DNA of 40,235 nt. It comes from Peptococcaceae bacterium (GTDB lineage Bacteria; Bacillota; Peptococcia; Peptococcales; Peptococcaceae). A program made the translations under genes and the position numbers. The DNA lies in assembly GCA_017547685.1 (NCBI GenBank), contig JAFYPD010000029.1, forward strand, positions 1 to 40,235, given 5' to 3'. The notes beneath the pieces are model-generated. The model saw only the letters and a list, made by a program, of their open reading frames with translations. It ran no database searches and was not told the origin of the DNA. Positions 8,223 through 16,143 of the stretch are shown piece after piece (position 1 is the stretch's first letter; every line of letters starts with the position of its first letter).

Positions 8223-9262
8223 CAACTGATACCATTATTTTAGCCATTGAATCCAGCTGCGACGAGACAGCCGTTGCCGTGATTAAAAACGGGCATGAGA
8301 TTTTATCCAACGTTGTTTCCACCCAGATTGAAATTCATCGCCGGTACGGCGGCGTTGTGCCGGAGATTGCCTCCCGCAAACATCTGGAACTGATAAATAT
8401 TGTGGTGCAGGAAGCACTGGAACAGGCCGGTCTCACCCTGGATGATATCACCCATATCGCTGTAACCTACGGCCCGGGGCTGGTTGGAGCGCTGCTGGTG
8501 GGCGTGGCTACAGCCAAAGCGCTGGCTTTTGCGTCCGGAAAACCGCTGATTGGCGTGCACCATATTGAAGGGCATATCTGTGCAAATTTTTTAGTGAATC
8601 AGAAATTGAAATTCCCGCTGGTGTGCCTGGTGGTATCCGGCGGACATACCAATATTATTAAAATTACCGACCACGGCCAGTACCTGCTGCTGGGTCAGAC
8701 CAAAGACGACGCAGCCGGGGAAGCCTACGATAAAATTGCCCGCGCCATTGGCCTGCCGTATCCCGGCGGCCCGCAGATTGAAAAACTGGCAAAAGAAGGC
8801 GATGCCTCCGCAATCGACCTGCCTCGTGCCTGGATGGGTGATGACAGCTTTGATTTCAGCTTCAGCGGATTAAAATCGGCTGTGCTGAACTATTTGAATA
8901 AAGCAAAAATGAAGGGCGATGAAATTATCCCGGCCGATGTGGCAGCCAGCTTCCAGCAGGCTGTGATGGACGTGCTGGTGCAAAAAACGGTACATGCCGC
9001 TGAGATGAATGGCGTGGATACCATTCTGCTGGCAGGCGGTGTGGCGGCCAACGGCACACTGCGGGAACAGCTGCAGCAGGCAGCAAATGCAAAAGGCATT
9101 CAGGTGTATTATCCGCCGGTGCAGTACTGTACCGACAACGCCGCTATGATTGGCGCTGCAGCCCACTACAAAGCTGTGCGGGAAGAGTACGCCGATTTAA
9201 CCTTAAATGCTGTGCCGAATCTGTCCTTTGAAAAACTGCTGATGGAGCGGGGACAGGCGTAA
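8219..9262 (+). CDS. tsaD: tRNA threonylcarbamoyl transferase TsaD
   Basis: TsaD transfers the threonylcarbamoyl group from TC-AMP to A37 of tRNA. The metal-binding HxExH motif is H115-I-E117-G-H119, and [29 protein letters not shown] and [15 protein letters not shown] are all present. The ATG at 8219 overlaps the rimI stop (ATGA) and follows GGAGGAGG at 8201-8208, so I trimmed a longer open frame that starts at 8180. Length 347 is normal. It completes the t6A set with TsaE and TsaB; TsaC, which makes the intermediate, is not in this window. Confidence 0.96.
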   Translation: MTTDTIILAIESSCDETAVAVIKNGHEILSNVVSTQIEIHRRYGGVVPEIASRKHLELINIVVQEALEQAGLTLDDITHIAVTYGPGLVGALLVGVATAKALAFASGKPLIGVHHIEGHICANFLVNQKLKFPLVCLVVSGGHTNIIKITDHGQYLLLGQTKDDAAGEAYDKIARAIGLPYPGGPQIEKLAKEGDASAIDLPRAWMGDDSFDFSFSGLKSAVLNYLNKAKMKGDEIIPADVAASFQQAVMDVLVQKTVHAAEMNGVDTILLAGGVAANGTLREQLQQAANAKGIQVYYPPVQYCTDNAAMIGAAAHYKAVREEYADLTLNAVPNLSFEKLLMERGQA

Positions 9263-9282
9263 CAGATAGATTCATGCTTTTG

Positions 9283-9316
9283 AACAGATGTGTCAAACCA
9301 GATACATCTGTTTTTT
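9283..9316 (+). terminator. Terminator after tsaD
   Basis: AACAGATGTGTC (9283-9294) pairs with GATACATCTGTT (9301-9312), one G-T pair, and runs into TTTT. It ends the tsaE-tsaD operon. Confidence 0.9.
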
Positions 9317-9328
9317 ATTTATGCTTTA

Positions 9329-9337
9329 TGTTATAAT
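9329..9337 (+). promoter_or_regulatory. Extended -10 promoter for the 9398 gene
   Basis: TGT-TATAAT (TATAAT at 9332-9337) is a perfect -10 box with the extended TGn element. No good -35 is visible, because the terminator occupies that position. Transcription would start near 9344, about 50 bases before the next gene. Confidence 0.6.
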
Positions 9338-9397
9338 AACAACACATGTTGAACGAACCAAAGTTTAATCCTTGTAATGGATGGAGGCGTTGTTTGT

Positions 9398-9691
9398 ATG
9401 ATTATTTTACATGTTACCTATACTACAAAACCGGGGGAAGCTCAAAACTTTATTGCTGCGATTGAGGCTGCCGGGATTGATAAGGCTACGCGTGCTGAAC
9501 GCGGCTGCCTGCAGTATGATTATTTTTATGCAGCGCAGACAGACGACCAGATTCTGCTGGTGGAACACTGGACCGATGCTGATGCATTAAAAGCACACAC
9601 CTGTGCGCCTCATTTTCAGCAGCTGGGCGGTATGAAGGGCCAGTATGTTCTGGAAACAACCATGAAAAAATTTGTTGGGGAGACAATCTAA
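9398..9691 (+). CDS. Antibiotic biosynthesis monooxygenase (ABM) domain protein
   Basis: The 97-residue protein has the features of the dimeric alpha-beta barrel ABM family: it opens with IILHVTYTTKPG, has RAERGCLQYDYF in the middle and ends with a conserved histidine region (LVEHWTDADALKAH). Members include quinol monooxygenases (YgiN-like) and autoinducer-2-modifying LsrG. No cofactor or substrate can be assigned. The ATG at 9398 follows GGAGG; an upstream ATG at 9377 overlaps that site. The PHP phosphatase gene starts 2 bases after its stop, so the two are translated from one mRNA. Confidence 0.8.
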   Translation: MIILHVTYTTKPGEAQNFIAAIEAAGIDKATRAERGCLQYDYFYAAQTDDQILLVEHWTDADALKAHTCAPHFQQLGGMKGQYVLETTMKKFVGETI

Positions 9692-9693
9692 AA

Positions 9694-10503
9694 ATGATTT
9701 TAGCTGACTGTCATGTACATTCCTGTTTTTCCAGCGATTCGGAAACGCCGGTGGAACAGATGATAGAAGCGGCCATTGGTCAGGGACGCAAATACTTTTA
9801 TTTAACCGACCATCACGATTTTGACTATCCGGTGGGAGAAGACGGCAGAGATTTTCAGCTGTCGCGTGAGCTTTACACAGCCCGGCTGGAACAGCTGCGG
9901 GAGCAGTATGCCGGTAAAATCGAGCTGCGCATCGGCGTGGAAATGGGGCTGATGGCTCACATTGCCGATAAAATCAATGATTATGTGTCTGGCTATCCTT
10001 TTGACTTTGTCATTGGTTCCTCTCATCTGGTGCGTGGACAGGACCCGTACTATGCCGCCTATTATGTAGGCAAAACCGAAAAACAGGCATACGAGGAATA
10101 TTTTTTATCTATTTTAGAAAATGCAAAAGCGCTGGACTGTTTTCATGTGTATGGTCATCTGGACTATGTCATCCGCTATGGCCCCAACAAAGACAAATAC
10201 TATAACCCGATGGATTACTACGACATTTTCAAAGAACTGCTGGCGGTGATCATCGACAAAGGCAAAGGCATCGAAGTGAATACCGGCAATCTGTACAAAG
10301 GGTTTTCCTGTCCACACCCCCACGAGACTGTATTGAAACTCTACCGGCAGCTGGGCGGGGAGATTGTTACTATTGGCAGTGATGCCCATGTGCCGCAGTA
10401 TGTGGGATATGGCTTTGAACAGGCCGAGGCAGTTTTAAAACGGTGCGGCTTTAATCACTATACACTGTTTCAAGGCGGTAAGCCGCAGCAGATGGCATTT
10501 TAG
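9694..10503 (+). CDS. Histidinol-phosphatase family PHP-domain phosphoesterase
   Basis: PHP motifs are visible: DCHVHS (residues 5-10), YLTDHHDF, GVEMGLM, IGSSHLV with metal-binding His, HVYGHLDYVIRYG, and GSDAHVP near the C-terminus. These fit the HisK/HisJ type of L-histidinol-phosphate phosphatase, which removes phosphate in histidine synthesis. Length 269 is normal. No other his gene is near. Its partners are an ABM protein 2 bases upstream and an unrecognised gene 11 bases downstream, so its true substrate could be a different phosphate ester. Confidence 0.82.
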   Translation: MILADCHVHSCFSSDSETPVEQMIEAAIGQGRKYFYLTDHHDFDYPVGEDGRDFQLSRELYTARLEQLREQYAGKIELRIGVEMGLMAHIADKINDYVSGYPFDFVIGSSHLVRGQDPYYAAYYVGKTEKQAYEEYFLSILENAKALDCFHVYGHLDYVIRYGPNKDKYYNPMDYYDIFKELLAVIIDKGKGIEVNTGNLYKGFSCPHPHETVLKLYRQLGGEIVTIGSDAHVPQYVGYGFEQAEAVLKRCGFNHYTLFQGGKPQQMAF

Positions 10504-10514
10504 GAGGCGACAGC

Positions 10515-11084
10515 ATGGAAGAGAATACAAAAACATCTGTTACAAACGAACAGTGGATGCAGGCGTTATTAAGCATCAATCAGGGGGCCCGGCTGAATCA
10601 GCTGCTGAGTATTATGACAGGCGGCAGTATTCAGGGTATTCAGTGGCTGCTGGATGCACCGGCACAAGCAGGCGAACAGGCCGAATACCTGCAGGCTGCG
10701 CTAGAGCAGGCAGGGGTGGACAGCCAGTTTATCATCCCGGCAGTGCCGTGGCAGGGCGCAGGCTTATTGCGCACTGACGACGGGCAGACCGGCCTGCTGG
10801 TTACAGCAGCCTACGCCATGCAGGAAGACTTTCATCAGGGAGAACTCCAGGCCTGCTTACAGTGGCTTCAACAAATGCTGCAGCTGAACAGCTTCCCAAT
10901 CCGCCTGCTGCTGCTGGCATTCAGCAAAGTGCCGGATGTGCCGGACGAACAGCCCGGTATGCTGGAAACCTGGCAGTGGGAAGAACTGCTGGAAACCGGC
11001 GTTCAGATGGCAACCGGACGGCAGGCCAGCATTGCCGAAGTGATGATTCTGCCAATGGCGGCATATCCGGGCTGGGTAAAATAA
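10515..11084 (+). CDS. Uncharacterised Gln/Leu-rich protein
   Basis: I do not recognise this 189-residue protein. It has no signal peptide or membrane segment. It is rich in Gln, Leu and Ala, with segments such as QACLQWLQQMLQLN that look helical and amphipathic. The middle (residues 72-100) is more beta-like, and the end contains RQASIAEVMILPMAAYPG. It starts 11 bases after the PHP gene with a GGAGGCGA site and is followed at once by a strong terminator, so it is the last gene of the ABM-PHP operon. A scaffold or partner of the phosphatase is possible but unproven. Confidence 0.65.
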   Translation: MEENTKTSVTNEQWMQALLSINQGARLNQLLSIMTGGSIQGIQWLLDAPAQAGEQAEYLQAALEQAGVDSQFIIPAVPWQGAGLLRTDDGQTGLLVTAAYAMQEDFHQGELQACLQWLQQMLQLNSFPIRLLLLAFSKVPDVPDEQPGMLETWQWEELLETGVQMATGRQASIAEVMILPMAAYPGWVK

Positions 11085-11100
11085 ATATATAGAGATAAAA

Positions 11101-11145
11101 ACGAAACGGCAGCTGCGGGAAACGAAAACGCAGCTGCCGTTTCGT
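11101..11145 (+). terminator. Strong terminator after the 10515 gene
   Basis: A 17-bp perfect stem (11101-11117 with 11129-11145, core ACGGCAGCTGCG-like) and an 11-base A-rich loop. The tail after the stem is only TTGC on the plus strand; on the minus strand A-rich sequence before it gives a better U tract, so it may work in both directions. Confidence 0.8.
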
Positions 11146-11248
11146 TTGCAGAAATTTTCGCAATTCTGATAGATTTTCCGCGCTGCATACGAAATAATAA
11201 GTGTAAGCAGGTGATACTGCCGGCCGCCAGCGCAAAGAAGGGATGACC

Positions 11249-11379
11249 ATGAAAATAACAGAGAACAATTATATAGCGCAATTGCGGCTTATCAGCGTGT
11301 GGATACCAGCGGCAGCAGTCACGGATCTACAGAGGAAGGAAAGGCTGCCATCGTAAAAGCAGGATACATTCCTGTATAA
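11249..11379 (+). pseudogene. Short frameshifted ORF, N-terminus resembling FlgM
   Basis: An ATG at 11249 follows AAAGAAGGG with ideal spacing. The frame reads MKITENNYIAQ and then leaves sense, stopping at 11354-11356. If one TA of the TATATA run at 11270-11275 were removed, the frame would continue as MKITENNYSAIAAYQRVDTS and run to a stop at 11377-11379 (42 residues). MKI-x-NN-x5-AYQ is the style of the N-terminus of FlgM, the anti-sigma-28 factor, but the sigma-binding C-terminal helices are absent. A terminator follows closely. No flagellar gene is in the window. It may be a decayed remnant or a slip-controlled small gene. Confidence 0.4.
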
Positions 11380-11397
11380 AACCAGACAGAAGGCAAG

Positions 11398-11429
11398 AAA
11401 TCGCTATGATAAAAAACAGCGGTTTTTTT
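11398..11429 (+). terminator. Small terminator after the broken ORF
   Basis: AAATCGCT (11398-11405) pairs with AGCGGTTT (11418-11425), one G-T pair, followed by TTTT. Confidence 0.65.
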
Positions 11430-11460
11430 ATGGAAAAGAATATAATTTTCTGCTGAAATA

Positions 11461-11469
11461 TGATATAAT
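11461..11469 (+). promoter_or_regulatory. Extended -10 promoter for the GGDEF gene
   Basis: TGA-TATAAT (TATAAT 11464-11469) is a perfect -10 with a TGn extension. I see no good -35. The predicted start is about 90 bases before the GGDEF gene. Confidence 0.55.
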
Positions 11470-11562
11470 ATATTCCGCAATTTTATAACAGAGAAAGCTG
11501 TAAAACAGATTACAGCTGGATGGAATTGTGAAGCTGACTGACAGAATGAATTGAAGTGAATA

Positions 11563-13074
11563 ATGATGAAACCATTTAACAAAAAAGAACAGGCTGTCGT
11601 CACCGGCATTGTGGCGCTGGCCATTGTGCTGATTCTGCTGGCGATTCTGGATATTCAGAGCCATAGCCATCAGAGAAGCATCGTACCGCTGCTGAATAAA
11701 ATTATTCTGGCGGTGGCAATGCTTTGCGGCGTGATTGTGCATTATCAGCGCCGGGACAAGGTACATCTGATGAAGCTGTATCAGAAAATGAAGCTCAATG
11801 AGATGCTGCTGCAGGCCGCGGTCAGCAACAGCGACCTTCTGGTGCTGATTTACGATGTGAAACAGGATGAACTGCGGTTTATCAATCACGAGAAGCTGTA
11901 TATCGATTTGCCGATGAAGGTGGAGCGGGCATCGGAAACACTGGGGCAGTATTTTCTGGAGCCGGAAGAGGCCAGAATACAGCTGAACCGTATTTTCAGC
12001 GAAGTGAAGCAGATGGATGACTATGCCGATTTTGACCTGTCGCTGGAAATTGATAATGCCATGCACACTTACCAGATTCGCATGAAAAGTATCCGCGATG
12101 AGAAGGGCGAGCTTCAGCAGTGCGTCGGCACGCTGGAAGATGTGACAGAAAAGATGGATCTGCAGCGGGAAGTAAAACTGCGTGAGCAGTTTCTGTCCAA
12201 CATGATTGGCTTTCTGGCTGTGGATTTACATGAGGACAATATCCTGCATGTTTCGGAGAAAATATCGGCCTATTATCAGAGCGGGATGCGGTTTTCCGAG
12301 TTTATGCAGCTGCAGCTGGCCCATAACATTGCGCCGGCCTACCGGCAGTACGTGGAAACCAATCTGCATGTGCAGAAAATGCAGGAGGATTATGCCAAGG
12401 GTCTGCATAATATTGAGCTGGAGTACCAGGGCTTCGATGGAAACGGCGCACCGATCTGGCGGGAATGCGAGATTCACATGGACCAGGACAGCGAGACCAG
12501 CCATGTGATTGCCTACATGATTATCAAGAATATTGATGCCGACAAACAGAAGGAATTTGTGCTGCAGGAAAAAGCAAACCGCGACTACTTAACTGGATTA
12601 TACAACCGTGGCGGCGGGCAGGAGCAGATTGATCAGTTCCTGCTGGAACAGGATGCTGTTGGCAGTGAACAGACCCATGTGTTCCTGATACTGGACCTGG
12701 ATGATTTCAAACGGCTGAATGACACCCTGGGCCATCAGATGGGAGACAGGGCGCTGCAGGAAGTGGCCGATATTCTGCGGTCTCATTTCCGCGAATATGA
12801 TATCATCTGCCGTCTGGCCGGCGATGAATTTGTGGTGCTGATTAAAAATCTGCCGTACGATGTCATCCGCAAAAATACAGGGATTCTGCTGCGCAAACTC
12901 CATCTGCAGTATAAACGGGGGCAGCAGAGCGTGGATATTTCGGCATCGGCCGGTGTGGCGGTATGGCCGACCCACGGCAGCAGTTTTAAAGAATTGTACG
13001 AAAAGGCCGACAAGGCATTGTATTACGCCAAAGAAAAAGGGAAAAAGACCTATGAAATCTATAATGAAATCTAA
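11563..13074 (+). CDS. Membrane-anchored diguanylate cyclase with PAS-like sensor region and AGDEF motif
   Basis: The 503-residue protein begins with two transmembrane helices (about 12-30 and 44-62), followed by two PAS-like regions (about 80-200 and 205-330) and a GGDEF domain (about 340-503) starting at RDYLTGLYNRGG. The active-site motif reads AGDEF (residues 419-423) instead of GGDEF; some AGDEF proteins remain active cyclases. The inhibitory c-di-GMP site RxxD is intact (R410, D413), spaced normally five residues before the motif. It probably makes cyclic di-GMP in response to a signal. The next gene is lepB, 21 bases downstream, so the two may share an mRNA. Confidence 0.88.
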   Translation: MMKPFNKKEQAVVTGIVALAIVLILLAILDIQSHSHQRSIVPLLNKIILAVAMLCGVIVHYQRRDKVHLMKLYQKMKLNEMLLQAAVSNSDLLVLIYDVKQDELRFINHEKLYIDLPMKVERASETLGQYFLEPEEARIQLNRIFSEVKQMDDYADFDLSLEIDNAMHTYQIRMKSIRDEKGELQQCVGTLEDVTEKMDLQREVKLREQFLSNMIGFLAVDLHEDNILHVSEKISAYYQSGMRFSEFMQLQLAHNIAPAYRQYVETNLHVQKMQEDYAKGLHNIELEYQGFDGNGAPIWRECEIHMDQDSETSHVIAYMIIKNIDADKQKEFVLQEKANRDYLTGLYNRGGGQEQIDQFLLEQDAVGSEQTHVFLILDLDDFKRLNDTLGHQMGDRALQEVADILRSHFREYDIICRLAGDEFVVLIKNLPYDVIRKNTGILLRKLHLQYKRGQQSVDISASAGVAVWPTHGSSFKELYEKADKALYYAKEKGKKTYEIYNEI

Positions 13075-13095
13075 AAAGAAGGTGTATCCTGCAAT

Positions 13096-13677
13096 ATGAC
13101 AGAGGAAAGATTGGAAACAGAGGCGGTTGAATCCGTAACGCCCAGCCGCAGCAGCAAACAGGAAAAAAAGAAAAAATCGGCGGTGCGTGAAATGGTAGAA
13201 GTGATAGTGATTGCCCTGGCACTGGCGTTTTTCATCAAAACGTTTGTGGCAGGCAACTACTGGATTCCGTCCGAATCGATGGTGCCTACCATTGAGGTAA
13301 ATGATAAAGTGATTGTGACCAATTTCAGCTACTGGGTGGGTGAACCGCAGCGCGGCGATGTGATTGTGTTCAAATATCCAAATGACACGAAGAAGGATTA
13401 TATCAAACGCTGTATCGGCCTGCCGGGGGAAACCGTGGAATTGAAAGACAGTAAGCTGTATATCAACGGTGCGCTGGTGGAAGAGCCGTATCTGCCGGAG
13501 GGGCTGGAATTTGACGATTACGGCCCGATTACTGTGCCGGAGGGCAATTACTTTATGTGCGGCGACAACCGGAATCACAGTGCAGACAGCCGTTCCTGGG
13601 GCTTCCTGCCGGAAGAGCTGATTATCGGCAAGGCACAGGTCATCTACTGGCCGTTCGACCGCTGGGCAGCACTGTAA
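13096..13677 (+). CDS. lepB: Signal peptidase I
   Basis: This membrane serine protease removes signal peptides from exported proteins. The N-terminus has a lysine-rich cytosolic stretch (KQEKKKKS), one transmembrane helix (about 33-52) and then the catalytic domain outside the membrane. The Ser-Lys dyad is S61 in SESMVPT and K104 in YIKRCIGLPGE. The GDNRNHSADSRSWGFL box near the C-terminus is also intact. The size (193) fits the Gram-positive SipS type with a single anchor. The start is preceded by AAGGTGTATCCTGC, a moderate ribosome site. Confidence 0.95.
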   Translation: MTEERLETEAVESVTPSRSSKQEKKKKSAVREMVEVIVIALALAFFIKTFVAGNYWIPSESMVPTIEVNDKVIVTNFSYWVGEPQRGDVIVFKYPNDTKKDYIKRCIGLPGETVELKDSKLYINGALVEEPYLPEGLEFDDYGPITVPEGNYFMCGDNRNHSADSRSWGFLPEELIIGKAQVIYWPFDRWAAL

Positions 13678-13708
13678 AAAACGAGAATACAGAAAAGAGG
13701 GTACAAGT

Positions 13709-13933
13709 ATGAACCGACTGGCAGAGCAGATTGCCGCATTGTCCCAACAGGAGCTGAAGCGGTTATACGATATTCTGGAATCGGCGGAGCAGAAAATGAA
13801 AGGCGGATATTCCTTTTCCAGCGAAATTTATTCTCTGGAATATGAGTTCCCGTTTTCCGGTGCCGATGTGATGGATTTAGATGGTCTGCTGGCGCTGACC
13901 CGCCAGGAGGCAGCCCGCCGGAATCAGGCGTGA
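13709..13933 (+). CDS. Uncharacterised 74-residue protein
   Basis: I do not recognise this small soluble protein. Residues 1-30 form a likely amphipathic helix (LAEQIAALSQQELKRLYDIL), followed by an aromatic patch (GGYSFSSEIYSLEYEFPFSG) and a final helix with basic residues. AGAGGG lies 8 bases before the ATG, the frame is closed by a good terminator 13 bases on, and it follows lepB after 31 bases, so it is very likely a real gene at the end of that unit. Confidence 0.65.
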   Translation: MNRLAEQIAALSQQELKRLYDILESAEQKMKGGYSFSSEIYSLEYEFPFSGADVMDLDGLLALTRQEAARRNQA

Positions 13934-13946
13934 GGAATGCAATATG

Positions 13947-13979
13947 CTGAGGCAGTCACGGGATTGCCTCAGATTTTTG
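13947..13979 (+). terminator. Terminator after the 74-residue gene
   Basis: CTGAGGCA (13947-13954) pairs perfectly with TGCCTCAG (13965-13972), with a 10-base loop and then ATTTTTG. Confidence 0.88.
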
Positions 13980-14042
13980 TGTGACAGTTTGTATTATTGA
14001 TGTGACCTGTATGTTTTGGAGCAAAGAAAGGGGAAAACTTTG

Positions 14043-14417
14043 ATGCAGAAGAACTGGAAACCGATTATGATTTATCTGGCACTATGGCTGTGTGTGTTAG
14101 GGATTACATATTTTGGCGGGCTGCAGGGCCTGAATGTCCTGATTTACGGGTTACCGGTGGTGAGCGTGGCTGTTTCTGTTATGATTGGCTGTGATGACAG
14201 CTGGCAGACACAGAAATGGTATTTCCCGCCGGTATTTGGCGTGATGTATCTGCTGGCCTTTTATATTATATTTGAAGCAGCTGACGGATTTATGTTTGCA
14301 AGCCGTGTTTCTCTAGGGCAGCTGGCGCTGCGGGGCTTTTTAACCGGGGCGGTATCTTCTGCTGCCGGGATGCTGCTGTCCAACACCATAATCAATACCA
14401 GACCGAACAGATTGTAA
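14043..14417 (+). CDS. Small four-helix membrane protein, function unknown
   Basis: The 124-residue protein has four hydrophobic segments: about 8-26, 34-52, 65-82 and 97-118. The last one is Gly/Ala-rich (FLTGAVSSAAGMLLS). The ATG at 14043 follows AAAGGGG; a longer frame from a TTG at 14016 would include the ribosome site, so I trimmed it. It lies 15 bases before mltG, so a role at the cell envelope is plausible. I recognise no family. Confidence 0.7.
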   Translation: MQKNWKPIMIYLALWLCVLGITYFGGLQGLNVLIYGLPVVSVAVSVMIGCDDSWQTQKWYFPPVFGVMYLLAFYIIFEAADGFMFASRVSLGQLALRGFLTGAVSSAAGMLLSNTIINTRPNRL

Positions 14418-14432
14418 AAACAGGAGAAGCCT

Positions 14433-15464
14433 ATGACAAATGCGTTAACCAATAAAAAACCGGGGCCGCGCACCTTTCTGATTGGTGCTGTGGTGCTGCT
14501 TGTGATTGCGGCAGTGGCCGTCTTTTCTATGCTGACCAGCACAGCACCGGCTGATGCAGACAATGAAGAAATGATGACCATCACCATTGAACAGGGCGAA
14601 AATGCCAACCAGATTATTGCCAGGCTGAAAGACAACGGCATTATCGACAATGAGCTGGCCTTTAAGTATTATCTGAAAACCCACGATGCAGGCAGCAAGC
14701 TGCGGGCCGGCAGCTATCAGCTGAGCCCGTCGATGACAACGGAAGAGATTGTGAATGAGCTGCTGACCGGTGTAGGCGAGATGATTCGCTTCACCATTCC
14801 GGAAGGCTATACGCTGCGGGATATTGCAGAGCTGTTTGCCGCAGAGGAGATTATGACTGCCGATACCTTCTGGAATCTGGTGCGTACCTATGATATCAGC
14901 GGCTATGACTTTCTGCAGGGCTGCCCGGACAACGACCACCGCCTGGAAGGGTTCCTGTTCCCGGATACCTATTTTGTAGCGAAAGACACTGCGGCGGAAA
15001 AAATCTTTGCCATGATGCTGGACCGGTTTCAGGAAGTGTGGGAGCAGATGCCGGCCAACAAGAGCGGCCTGTCCAGTTATGATACGGTGATTCTGGCCTC
15101 TATGGTGGAATCGGAAGCCCGGTTTGATGACGAGCGCCCAACCATCGCGTCGGTGTATCTGAACCGCATAGATATTAATATGCCGATGCAGTGTGATGCC
15201 ACCATTCTGTACGCTATGCCGGAACGGAAGACACAGCTGTATTATTCCGACTATGAATACGATTCCATCTACAATACTTATCAGCATGCAGGGCTGCCGC
15301 CAACGCCAATCTCCAATCCGGGGATGAAATCGCTGGAGGCTGCGTTCCAGCCTGCCGATACCGAGTATCTGTACTACCTGTGGGATAAAACCGACAACGA
15401 TGGCCATGTGTTTGCAAAAACCTATCATGAACATCTGAAAAACCGGGAAACCTACGGGTATTAA
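14433..15464 (+). CDS. mltG: Endolytic murein transglycosylase MltG
   Basis: MltG (YceG-like) cuts nascent peptidoglycan and is thought to set glycan chain length. Residues 14-32 form the membrane anchor. A LysM-like region (about 47-115) precedes the catalytic domain, which shows FTIPEGYTLRDIAEL, LEGFLFPDTYFV and ASMVESEAR. E226 is the likely catalytic glutamate. HAGLPPTPISNPGMKSLEAA and the ending YHEHLKN are also family features. Length 343 is normal. The order mltG-trmR-U32 matches yrrL-yrrM-yrrN/O of Bacillus. GGAG lies before the ATG at 14433. Confidence 0.95.
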   Translation: MTNALTNKKPGPRTFLIGAVVLLVIAAVAVFSMLTSTAPADADNEEMMTITIEQGENANQIIARLKDNGIIDNELAFKYYLKTHDAGSKLRAGSYQLSPSMTTEEIVNELLTGVGEMIRFTIPEGYTLRDIAELFAAEEIMTADTFWNLVRTYDISGYDFLQGCPDNDHRLEGFLFPDTYFVAKDTAAEKIFAMMLDRFQEVWEQMPANKSGLSSYDTVILASMVESEARFDDERPTIASVYLNRIDINMPMQCDATILYAMPERKTQLYYSDYEYDSIYNTYQHAGLPPTPISNPGMKSLEAAFQPADTEYLYYLWDKTDNDGHVFAKTYHEHLKNRETYGY

Positions 15465-15479
15465 TACAGGGGTGTTATC

Positions 15480-16139
15480 ATGAAAGATGTACTGGATTTA
15501 GAATTACAGCTGTTTCTGCGCAGTCTGCTGCCGGAGGAGGATGCGGTGCTGCAGGAAATGCGCAGTTACGCTGAGGAACATCACATTCCGGTGGTGGACC
15601 CGGAAGTGGGTCATCTGCTCCATCTGCTGACCGGGCTGATTCAGCCGCAAAGTATTTTAGAGATTGGCACTGCCATCGGCTGTTCCACCCTTGCAATGGC
15701 GAACGCCATGGAGACGGGCAGTATCACCACTATCGAGCTGACAGAAGAGCGGCATACCATGGCGCTGGGTTATTTTAAGCGGGCCGGTGTGGCCGACCGC
15801 ATCCATGCTGTGCTGGGCGATGCGCGGGAGCTGGTGCCGCAGCTGGACCGGCAGTATGATATGATTTTTATGGATGCGGCCAAGGGGCAGTATCAGGAAT
15901 TTTTAGATATCGCTGACCGCATTTTAAAGCCGGGCGGGCTTCTGGTGGCCGATAATGTGCTGCTCAATGGCTGGGTGGTCAATCTGAATTATCCGCGTCA
16001 CCGGCAGAAGACGATGGTGTATCGGATGAAGGCGTTTCTGGAACAATTTAAAGAGAATACACAGTATCAGTGCAGTGTGGTGCCATTGGGCGACGGCGTG
16101 GCACTGATTCGCAAGCATAGAGAAAAGAGTGAGGCGTAA
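15480..16139 (+). CDS. trmR: tRNA 5-hydroxyuridine methyltransferase TrmR (class I SAM O-methyltransferase)
   Basis: The Rossmann SAM-binding motif is ILEIGTAIGCSTLAMA (from about residue 59), followed by TTIELTEER, GDARELVP, MIFMDAAKGQYQEFL and LLVADNVLLNGWV. These fit the YrrM/TrmR branch of the O-methyltransferase 3 family. TrmR methylates 5-hydroxyuridine at tRNA position 34 to mo5U. The gene starts 15 bases after mltG (GGGGTG site) and 4 bases before the U32 gene, whose family supplies the hydroxylation step. Without the context it could be read as a catechol O-methyltransferase, so the neighbours decide the call. Confidence 0.88.
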   Translation: MKDVLDLELQLFLRSLLPEEDAVLQEMRSYAEEHHIPVVDPEVGHLLHLLTGLIQPQSILEIGTAIGCSTLAMANAMETGSITTIELTEERHTMALGYFKRAGVADRIHAVLGDARELVPQLDRQYDMIFMDAAKGQYQEFLDIADRILKPGGLLVADNVLLNGWVVNLNYPRHRQKTMVYRMKAFLEQFKENTQYQCSVVPLGDGVALIRKHREKSEA

Positions 16140-16143
16140 TAAG

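Larger units (their letters stand above)
11146..11562 (+). other. Gene-poor gap with broken small ORF
   Basis: This 417-base stretch holds a broken FlgM-like frame (11249-11379), a small terminator (11398-11429) and an extended -10 box (11461-11469). The part from 11146 to 11230 has a GC-rich palindrome near 11219 but no promoter I can support. No repeats or mobile-element traces were seen. Confidence 0.6.

Noticed and set aside
12598..13578. 326-codon minus-strand frame over the GGDEF and lepB genes
   Set aside because: It spans two unrelated genes on the other strand, which shows it is a chance opening.
14445..15434. 329-codon minus-strand frame opposite mltG
   Set aside because: Shadow frame opposite a gene with clear catalytic motifs; no ribosome site.
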